In this document: positions 57,523 to 64,000 of the stretch, one piece after another
Numbering within the stretch: the stretch's first letter is position 1
Layout of the letters: each line of letters begins with the position of its first letter
Source: Nocardia higoensis
Lineage (GTDB): Bacteria > Actinomycetota > Actinomycetes > Mycobacteriales > Mycobacteriaceae
DNA length: 64,000 nucleotides
Assembly: GCF_015477835.1 (NCBI RefSeq)
Contig: NZ_JADLQN010000006.1
Location: forward strand, 62,001-126,000
Direction: 5' to 3'
Position numbers and translations under genes: made by a program
The notes under the pieces: model-generated
The model's input: only the letters and a program-made list of their open reading frames with translations
Databases searched by the model: none
What the model was told of the DNA's origin: nothing

Positions 57523-59880
57523 ATGAGCTCCGTAGTGCGGAAACCCGGAGGCTCCGATCCGTCTCCGGCGCGCCGATCCGGCGCCTCTCGGCCGGCGCGG
57601 CGTCACCCGGTGATGGGGATGCCGGACATTCTCGCGATGACCACCGTGGGCGCCTTGCCTCCGGGCAAGAAGCTCACGCTGCCCAGCGGTGCGGTGTGGG
57701 AGGGCGGGCGGAGCGCCGGAACCTCCACCATCACCTTCCCCGACGACGATCCGCTGCTCGTCGACTCGGGTGAGTCACCCGAGTCGGCCGGCGGCACGCC
57801 GGTGCGGATGGATGCCCTGGCGCGCGCGTTCCAGGGTGTGCTGGGCGTGATGCCGAGGATCTTCGCCGACTGGGTCGCATCCGGCGGTGGCAGAGAACAG
57901 GCGCGCACCAGTACCCGGATCCTGCGGATGAGTGCGCGCACCACCTTCCAGAATCCGTACCGGCCGGGGCAGCCCGACGGCGAACGCGACGAGGCCGTCA
58001 CCGATTCGGGCCTTGCCGATCGCACGCCGATCCGGCGGGCATCCGGCGGCATGGTGTCGGGTCCGGGCGGTCCACGCGATGATTCAATCCTCGCCCGGCT
58101 GTCCGACGGCGAATACGTCGTCAATGCCGCGGCCACCTCGAGAGCGCTGCCGCTGCTCGATGCGATCAACGCGGGGTGGGTGCCCTCGCCCGCGTACCTG
58201 GCGCGGATGCTGCCGGGCTTCGCCGCCGGTGGACTGGTCGATTCGGCGGGCAACAACGGCGTGTGGCGGGATCTGCTCGCCCGCAACCTCGCGAAGCCGG
58301 TCGTGCCGGGTGCGGTCACCGGCACGGACTTCGGCCTGTTCGGCCTGGTCGGTGACGCTTTCGGCGCCATCGCCGACGGTGCGCTGAACGCCGGTGGGCG
58401 CGCCGGGTCCGCCCTGGGCGCGGCGATCGCGCCCGCGTTCGGTCCCGGTGGCGTGGTGAGCAGACTGTTCTCCGCGTCCGGCGGCGCCTCGACAGGCCCC
58501 ATGCAGAACTTCGAAAAGCGCGATCTTCCGAGTGGGGCACCGAATCCGCTCGCCGCTTTTCTCCATATCACCCCGCAGGGGACGTCCGCGATTCCCCGTA
58601 CCGCGATGCTTCCCGGCCTCAGCGGTCTCTTGTCCGGCGATTCGGCGGGCACGGATGACGGCATGGGCGAGATGGCCCGGCTCGCCGAAGCGCTCGGGCA
58701 GGGAATCGAGAGCGTCGCCGCGGATGCCGGCGCGCGAGTGGGCTCGGCGCTGGGCTCGGCGATCGGCCCGGCCCTCGGGCCGTCGGGCGCGCTCGCACCG
58801 GAGATCGGCGCCCAGCTCGGCGCCATGATCGGATCGAAATTCGGTGGCAGCCTGCGCGCTTCGATGACCATGACCGGCACAACGCCGGTCGATCCCGCGA
58901 CGGGCGCCGGTACTGGCGCCCCGACGGTGGACGGGGGAGCGGTCGCTCCGACCGGAACCGCACCGGTCGCTCCGCAGGTCGGTGCGGGCGGAACGCTGCC
59001 GGGAATCCCGATCGGCGGCGAGGACGGCATTCCCCTCCAGTATCTGCTGCCCGGTGGTCGGCTCACGCCCGCGCTTTCGGTGCGTGAAGGCGGCACCGTG
59101 CAGTCCATGCTGTCCGCGCTGCGCACGGACGCGCCGAAGTCTTTGGGTGCGGCGGTGCCGCAGGCGAAGAGCCTCGAGCAGGTGATGCGGCCCTACGATC
59201 CCGTCAACGGGAGCGTCGCGGACTTCGCCCAGGTCGCCGGTGCCAAGCTCGGCGTCGATTTCGGAATCGGCGAAAACGCGGGCCGCGATATCGGTGACCT
59301 GTTCGGCGCTGTCGCCTCGCTCGACCCCGAGGGGCAGTGGGCGCCGACCCTGGCGATGGGTGTCGGCAACCTGCTGGGTATCGACTTCCGGCCGGACCAG
59401 CAGGAGGCGTTGCGGCAAAATCCCTCGGTCGAACAGCAGATCGGGTTCGCCGCTATGACAGGCGCTGTGCAGGGGCTGCGGCAGCGGGGTCTCGTCGGCG
59501 GCCTGACCGGAGCGATCAGTGGAGCCGCATCGACGGCGGGCAGCCTGCTCGGCTCCGCGGCAGGAACCGCGTTGGCCGGCTTCCTCGGCCCGGCGGCGCC
59601 GCTGGCGCCCGCCATCGGCAGCGCGATCGGCTCGATGGCGGCATCGACGGTGTCCAACCTGGTCACCCAGCCGATCGAATATGCCGCCCAGACGGCGAAA
59701 GAGGTGATCGGCACCGGTTTCGGACTCACCGATCTCGCCGAAGGTCCGGGCGGCCGGACGGCCCGCCAGGACATCTACAACTTCAACGGCATGGACCCCA
59801 AGAGCGCCGCGATCGCGGTGGAGCGGGTCAATCGGCGCCGGACGCTGGCGCAGCAACGCGGAGGAGGGCTCGGTCGATGA
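57523..59880 (+). CDS. Short tape-measure-like tail protein
   Basis: 785 residues from ATG 57523 after GAGGAGAT (an upstream ATG at 57502 is less likely). The segment SGPGGPRDDSILARLSDGEY, then VVNAAATSRALPLLDAINAG is the conserved motif near the end of many actinophage tape-measure proteins. Around it are Gly/Ala-rich repeats of the type GSALGSAIGPALGPSG and hydrophobic helices near the C-terminus. The long coiled-coil N-terminal half usual in tape measures is missing. If length rules hold, the tail would be near 120 nm (0.15 nm per residue). It overlaps the next gene by four bases. Confidence 0.75.
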   Translation: MSSVVRKPGGSDPSPARRSGASRPARRHPVMGMPDILAMTTVGALPPGKKLTLPSGAVWEGGRSAGTSTITFPDDDPLLVDSGESPESAGGTPVRMDALARAFQGVLGVMPRIFADWVASGGGREQARTSTRILRMSARTTFQNPYRPGQPDGERDEAVTDSGLADRTPIRRASGGMVSGPGGPRDDSILARLSDGEYVVNAAATSRALPLLDAINAGWVPSPAYLARMLPGFAAGGLVDSAGNNGVWRDLLARNLAKPVVPGAVTGTDFGLFGLVGDAFGAIADGALNAGGRAGSALGAAIAPAFGPGGVVSRLFSASGGASTGPMQNFEKRDLPSGAPNPLAAFLHITPQGTSAIPRTAMLPGLSGLLSGDSAGTDDGMGEMARLAEALGQGIESVAADAGARVGSALGSAIGPALGPSGALAPEIGAQLGAMIGSKFGGSLRASMTMTGTTPVDPATGAGTGAPTVDGGAVAPTGTAPVAPQVGAGGTLPGIPIGGEDGIPLQYLLPGGRLTPALSVREGGTVQSMLSALRTDAPKSLGAAVPQAKSLEQVMRPYDPVNGSVADFAQVAGAKLGVDFGIGENAGRDIGDLFGAVASLDPEGQWAPTLAMGVGNLLGIDFRPDQQEALRQNPSVEQQIGFAAMTGAVQGLRQRGLVGGLTGAISGAASTAGSLLGSAAGTALAGFLGPAAPLAPAIGSAIGSMAASTVSNLVTQPIEYAAQTAKEVIGTGFGLTDLAEGPGGRTARQDIYNFNGMDPKSAAIAVERVNRRRTLAQQRGGGLGR

Positions 59881-60770
59881 CCCACCAGGTATTGAATGCG
59901 CACGACACGAAAGTGGTCGTGTGGGATGTCAACGGACGAGTGTGGCATCTGTCGGGCGCCAATGCCGGGCGGGAAGGGGTGCGGCTGTCGAAGCAGGCCG
60001 GATTCATGTTCGCGCCGGTGCAGCTGTTGGTGTCCGAGGGCGCCCGCCAGGACGGTGCCACCTTCCAGCGATCGGTCCGGTCGAAGAAGGAATGGGACTT
60101 CCTCGTGGTGATCTCGGCTACCGCGCACCGTCCCGTCTCCGACCCGGTGCGCGACTTCCTCGCGGTCCACGACGCCTGGTTCCGCGGCTGGTCGACCGAC
60201 AAGCCGGTCACCGTCGGCTATTTCACCCGGCATCAGGGGTGGCGTTTCCAGCAAGCCCAGCTCGACGCCGCGCCGGAACCGATGGGTGACATCGATCCGG
60301 CGCGCAACGCGTTCGCCATCTACAAGATGTCCGCGACGGCCATGGACCCGCTGGAACATCACTTCGAGGAAACCTCGGTGTTCACCGATGTCGCCGGCAT
60401 CGGTGAAGGCGTCGTGCGGGCGCGCAATGCCGCCGACCAGCCTGCCTGGCCGCGCTACACCATGAACGGGCCGGGACGCTGGGCGATCCAGGATCCGGTC
60501 GGCGGCGAACAACCGCGGCTGGTGCAGACACCTGTGTTGAGCGAGGGCGAGACCCTCCGAATCGACACCCATCCGCGGCACCGCACCGCCACTGTGTACA
60601 GCGCCGAGAATCCGCGAGGCCGCAATGTGTGGGCGCAGCTGGCGGGCAGACACTGGCTGGCGGCGCTCCCGCCGTGGAGTTCGACCGACATCACCGTCAC
60701 CGTGGACGGCGGCACCACCGCGTCGAGCCTGATCGTGTCCGTCACCCCGCGATCGTCGAGGCCGTTCTGA
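59877..60770 (+). CDS. Distal tail (Dit-like) minor tail protein
   Basis: 297 residues, starting in the ATGA overlap with the tape-measure stop. VWDVNGRVWHLSGANAGREG near the start, then WFRGWSTDKPVTVGYFTRHQ, RNAFAIYKMSATAMDPLEHH and WSSTDITVTVDGGTTASSLI follow the gene directly after the tape measure in actinophages. It should form the hub at the tail tip. It ends one base into the next start (TGATG). Confidence 0.75.
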   Translation: MTHQVLNAHDTKVVVWDVNGRVWHLSGANAGREGVRLSKQAGFMFAPVQLLVSEGARQDGATFQRSVRSKKEWDFLVVISATAHRPVSDPVRDFLAVHDAWFRGWSTDKPVTVGYFTRHQGWRFQQAQLDAAPEPMGDIDPARNAFAIYKMSATAMDPLEHHFEETSVFTDVAGIGEGVVRARNAADQPAWPRYTMNGPGRWAIQDPVGGEQPRLVQTPVLSEGETLRIDTHPRHRTATVYSAENPRGRNVWAQLAGRHWLAALPPWSSTDITVTVDGGTTASSLIVSVTPRSSRPF

Positions 60771-62389
60771 TGAGCGAACCGACCTGGGATCCGCACGCGC
60801 AAGCGCGCCACATGGACGACATCTACCGGATCGAGCAGGAGCACGCCCGCGATTCCGATGTGCTGGTGCGCTATTGGGACAAGTTCATGCGCGAGGTGGG
60901 CGAGGAGCACAGCTATCTGTCGCTCGAGTTCACCTATCCGCGCAACGCGGCGGGCGGACTCAAGATGATCTGCCCGCGCGACATGGTGCACTTCGACCAT
61001 CTGTTCAACAACGAGGACGGGGCCGACGCCACCATCCCGATCACGGTCAACACCCGAGGTTTCCGGTGGGACGGCTACATCACCAAAGCCGCCCTGGTCC
61101 GTGACGAGAACGGCGTCGAGACAGTGGACATCGAGGCGATCCACGCCTGGAACCACATCTCTACGATCTGCTGCTGGGCGTCGCCGTTCGCGCCGATCCT
61201 GGCACAGTTCCCCCGGCACATGATCCAGTTCGGTCCGGTCCGCACCCTGGTGACCACCTACCTCACCGCGAATCTCATGCGCCTGCAGGCGCCGGGCTGG
61301 GCGCCGCCGGGAACCGCGGACAACCCCGGCTGGGCAGGTGCGGGCAACCCGTTGTTCCCGATCGCGGTGGTCCCCGTCGACCCGCGCACCGACACCAGCC
61401 GCTGGAGCGCGGCCTCGGCACGTTTCGACATGGCGGACAAGCTGTTCATGCCGATGCTCGAGGATTCCGGTGTCATGCTGACGGCCCGGTTCTTCCTCCC
61501 CGAGGAGGACGAGCAACCGGCCCCGGAGTGGTTCTATCTGGAGCGGCCCACCGTCGTCCTGGAAACGGTCGACAAGTCCGGTGTGACCGGCCCGACGGGT
61601 ACCTTGCTCGACGGCATCAAGTCCTGGCTGGAAGAGTTCGCCGAGGACGGCACCACGCCGATCCGCTATCCGAACTTCGAATCGACCACCGAATACGAAG
61701 CGGTGTACGGCAATTACGGCAAGTTCGGCACCTTCAAGAATCTTCCGTGGGTGTGGTACTTCGAAGGCGAGTACTCCGGAATCGGGCGATCCGAGGTGGC
61801 CCTGCACAAGCCCACGGCGACCGACGTCATCATCGGCGGCCGGTCACCGGGCTGGGTCAACGCGGGCATCGAGATCGCGATCAAAGGGCTGTTGTCGCTG
61901 ATCGGCATGGATTGGCTGTACCGGGGCCAGCTCAACGACGTGTTCCTGGCATGGAACGTCTACCGGGACATGGAGCGGGTGGAGCGCAGCGGCCCGTATG
62001 CGTTCCGCGAGCTGTACATCACCGGCAGTGACAAGGCGTTCACCCTCGACGGTTTCGTCGCGGCCCGCCAGGGCCTGCATCTCACCCGCGGCTACACCAG
62101 TCATCGCGTGACCGTGGAAGACAACGCCCCCTATCTGCTCGGCCGGGATTTCGGACTCGGCGACCAGATCGGTTTCGCCATGGGACAGCTCATCTTCACC
62201 GACTACGTGACGGAGCTGACCTTCACCGACGACCGGGAGACTCCCGCCACCTGGCAGATCACGGTCGGCGACGGTTCCGACGAGGAGGACGCGGTGGTCA
62301 AGGCATGGCAGCGGCTGGGCCGGGTCGCGGCCGCCATCAAGGATCTCGCCACCGATGTCGGCGCCGATCTCGACCTGCTCATCTTCTGA
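60770..62389 (+). CDS. Gp37-like (ReqiPepy6-type) minor tail protein
   Basis: 539 residues from ATG 60770. SLEFTYPRNAAGGLKMICPR, then TKAALVRDENGVETVDIEAI, WGYLTAN-like strands, and the membrane-like IEIAIKGLLSLIGMDWLYRG, with GAYAFRELYITGSDKAFTLD-like text near 460, follow the siphovirus Gp37-like family seen in Rhodococcus and Nocardia phages. It probably sits at the tail tip beneath the fibres and may have a role in host surface contact. Confidence 0.75.
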   Translation: MSEPTWDPHAQARHMDDIYRIEQEHARDSDVLVRYWDKFMREVGEEHSYLSLEFTYPRNAAGGLKMICPRDMVHFDHLFNNEDGADATIPITVNTRGFRWDGYITKAALVRDENGVETVDIEAIHAWNHISTICCWASPFAPILAQFPRHMIQFGPVRTLVTTYLTANLMRLQAPGWAPPGTADNPGWAGAGNPLFPIAVVPVDPRTDTSRWSAASARFDMADKLFMPMLEDSGVMLTARFFLPEEDEQPAPEWFYLERPTVVLETVDKSGVTGPTGTLLDGIKSWLEEFAEDGTTPIRYPNFESTTEYEAVYGNYGKFGTFKNLPWVWYFEGEYSGIGRSEVALHKPTATDVIIGGRSPGWVNAGIEIAIKGLLSLIGMDWLYRGQLNDVFLAWNVYRDMERVERSGPYAFRELYITGSDKAFTLDGFVAARQGLHLTRGYTSHRVTVEDNAPYLLGRDFGLGDQIGFAMGQLIFTDYVTELTFTDDRETPATWQITVGDGSDEEDAVVKAWQRLGRVAAAIKDLATDVGADLDLLIF

Positions 62390-62412
62390 CCTTGTCCCGC
62401 GAGGAGAAAACA

Positions 62413-63477
62413 ATGGCAGACACCACTTTTCCAGCACACATCACTCTCCGCGCCGATCCCGATGCCGACGGATTGCCCGTTCTGACCGCCGAGGTCACGG
62501 TGAACCCCACGGTCGCGGAACTTTCGCTACCCCAGGGGCCCACGGGTCCGGCCGGGCGTCGCGGATTGCCGCGCACGACCTTCCACAAGATGGGGGAGAT
62601 CGCCGACGCCGCCGCGCGCCCGTCCGGTCTCGGACCCGACGACCGCGGCAAGTGGTGGCATCGCCTCGACGACGACGGCATGGACGTGTGGACCGGCGCC
62701 GGCTGGCAGCATTCGCCGAACGCGGTCGGTCCGGCCGGTCCCGCCGCCGATTCGATCGAGTTCACCGACGTCCGCACGGTGCACGAGCCCGCCCTGACCA
62801 ACCCGGCCGTGGTGGTCACCGGATCCGGTGCCGCGCAGATGCTCTCGGTCACCGTCCCGGCCGGGCTGCGTGGTCCGAAGGGTCCGCCGGGTGCGTCGGG
62901 CACCATCGGGTCAGCCCCCGATTTCGACACCACGGTAGGGCCCACCGATGGCGGCGTGTTCGGCTATCAGCGCGGTTCCCGCAAGTTCCAGGCGCTGGCG
63001 GCCCCGACCGGACGCGGGCCATGGGCCTGGTACGACACCGACTTCGCGGCCGACCAAGCCGGGGCGGCCGCGCAGCTGGTGGCGGGGACCTTCACGGTGC
63101 CTGCCATGCCGTTCGAATGGCGCCCCACCGTGTACGGCCACCTGTCGGTCTACTGCCAGGACTCCGGCCAGCAGTTCTACCGGGTCACCGTGCGGCTCAT
63201 GCACTCCGAGGGACAGATCGTCGCGATGGCTCGGCCGGGCATCACCGGCGGCGGCTACTTGATGACGCCGTTCGCGCCCGCGTACAGCGACGCCGACGCG
63301 ACCAAATCGCTCTCGCCGACCGCGACATACGCGACCGTCCCCGCCGGTCAACCAGTGAATCTGGTGGTCACGGTGGACCGGCTCAACGCGAGCAGCACCA
63401 GCACCGGCGAGATCGGCTATCAGCGCGCGGGCGCATCCCTGGTCGTCTACGCCACACCCACCCGAGCAAGGAGGTGA
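62413..63477 (+). CDS. Minor tail protein with collagen-like segments
   Basis: 354 residues; ATG 62413 after GAGGAG. The N-terminal part is beta-rich, with two short Gly-X-Y segments (GPTGPAGRRGLP and GLRGPKGPPGASG) that could form triple helices in a trimeric fibre. The C-terminal half (WAWYDTDFAADQAGAAAQLV, then MPFEWRPTVYGHLSVY) looks like a receptor-binding or head domain. It should be part of a tail fibre or tip. The stop lies two bases before the next start. Confidence 0.78.
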   Translation: MADTTFPAHITLRADPDADGLPVLTAEVTVNPTVAELSLPQGPTGPAGRRGLPRTTFHKMGEIADAAARPSGLGPDDRGKWWHRLDDDGMDVWTGAGWQHSPNAVGPAGPAADSIEFTDVRTVHEPALTNPAVVVTGSGAAQMLSVTVPAGLRGPKGPPGASGTIGSAPDFDTTVGPTDGGVFGYQRGSRKFQALAAPTGRGPWAWYDTDFAADQAGAAAQLVAGTFTVPAMPFEWRPTVYGHLSVYCQDSGQQFYRVTVRLMHSEGQIVAMARPGITGGGYLMTPFAPAYSDADATKSLSPTATYATVPAGQPVNLVVTVDRLNASSTSTGEIGYQRAGASLVVYATPTRARR

Positions 63478-63478
63478 C

Positions 63479-64000
63479 ATGTCCACGGTAGGGGAATATT
63501 TCGATTCCACGATCATTCGCGGCATCGATGAGGGCTCCGGCGCGTCCGGCGTAGTGCAGGCACTGCAGGCGACGCCGCGCGACGGGGCACTCGAACTCAT
63601 GACCGGCCCGCCCGGCGCCGTCGGCCCGCAGGGACCGACGGCGCACGCGTTCCGATGGGAAGGCGACATCGCCGACCAGAACGCCTTGAACGCGCTCGCG
63701 CCCCGTCTGACCCAGGCGCACGCGGGCAAAGCATGGCGCGTGCTGGCCACCGACACGCTGATGTATTGGAACGGAACGAGTTTCGACTCTTTCGCCGACG
63801 CTTTCGGCGCCATGGGCCCCGACGGCGAGCCGTGTTCGGTGTCGATCGGTGTCGTCGACACCGGTCCCGTGGGCAGCCCGTTGCAGGTCTCGGTCATCGG
63901 GACAGCGCCGAACGTGACGGTGAACCTCACCGTTCCCCGGGGTGTGAAGGGGATCGTCGGCGAAGCGGGGCCGCCCGGCCCGATCCGCAACGCCGCCGAC
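63479..64000 (+). CDS. Second collagen-like tail protein (3' end off window)
   Basis: ATG 63479 after AAGGAGG; 174 codons are visible and the frame is still open. The start TVGEYFDSTIIRGIDEGSGA leads to GPPGAVGPQGPTAHAFRWEG, then DTLMYWNGTSFDSFADAFGA, and another Gly-X-Y-like GPPGPIRNAAD at the edge. It resembles its neighbour in design, suggesting a fibre made of two related proteins or a recent duplication. Confidence 0.75.
   Translation, partial: MSTVGEYFDSTIIRGIDEGSGASGVVQALQATPRDGALELMTGPPGAVGPQGPTAHAFRWEGDIADQNALNALAPRLTQAHAGKAWRVLATDTLMYWNGTSFDSFADAFGAMGPDGEPCSVSIGVVDTGPVGSPLQVSVIGTAPNVTVNLTVPRGVKGIVGEAGPPGPIRNAAD

Overview
The window is high-GC actinobacterial DNA, most like Nocardia or a close mycolic-acid relative such as Rhodococcus. 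Codons end mostly in G or C, GTG starts are common and TetR regulators abound. The gene set fits: a CYP136-type P450 with its own ferredoxin, a secreted cholesterol oxidase, a Culp6-like cutinase, F420-type oxidoreductases, a Rv0785-like FAD dehydrogenase and an L,D-transpeptidase. No rRNA, tRNA, CRISPR array, transposase or integrase was recognised.

Layout. 0-5 kb: a MerR regulator fused to a DNA-clamp-like domain, a tiny peptide gene behind a DtxR/IdeR-like box, a SufR-type regulator facing a methyltransferase-cupin pair, and a His-rich zinc-type CDF exporter. 5-16 kb: an S-adenosyl methyltransferase, a PAS-GGDEF protein, TetR/CYP136/ferredoxin, membrane and DUF proteins, and TetR regulators. 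16-24 kb: an autoregulated TetR-FAD dehydrogenase operon, a second PAS-GGDEF protein, an RsbR-like STAS protein and a large LuxR regulator. 24-32 kb: L,D-transpeptidase, Tat-exported amidase, a two-gene clpP operon whose second subunit lacks the catalytic serine, a ClgR/PopR-like regulator, ilvD and gnd. 31-48 kb: cholesterol oxidase, cutinase, YaeQ, paired DapB-like dehydrogenases, several TetR genes with palindromic operators, a PF10118 hydrolase operon, a kinase-like protein, a P450 lacking ExxR, and an SDR/LLM/SnoaL operon.

48-55 kb is an accessory island: a damaged gene, a candidate small RNA or leader, a beta-lactamase-fold pseudoenzyme (SxxK lost), a 772-residue polymorphic-toxin-like protein with a C-terminal HExxH, an overlapping zinc-ribbon immunity candidate, and broken immunity-like genes. 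Its right half is clearly less GC-rich. 55-64 kb is a non-contractile (siphovirus-type) tail module: tail terminator candidate, tail tube, frameshifted assembly chaperones, tape-measure-like protein, distal tail protein, Gp37-like protein and two collagen-like tail proteins, continuing past the right edge. No capsid, portal or terminase gene precedes it, so it is either a prophage remnant or a headless tail particle (F-type tailocin). This toxin-plus-tail region is the most unusual part of the window.

All calls come from reading the sequence and recalling protein families; no database search was run.
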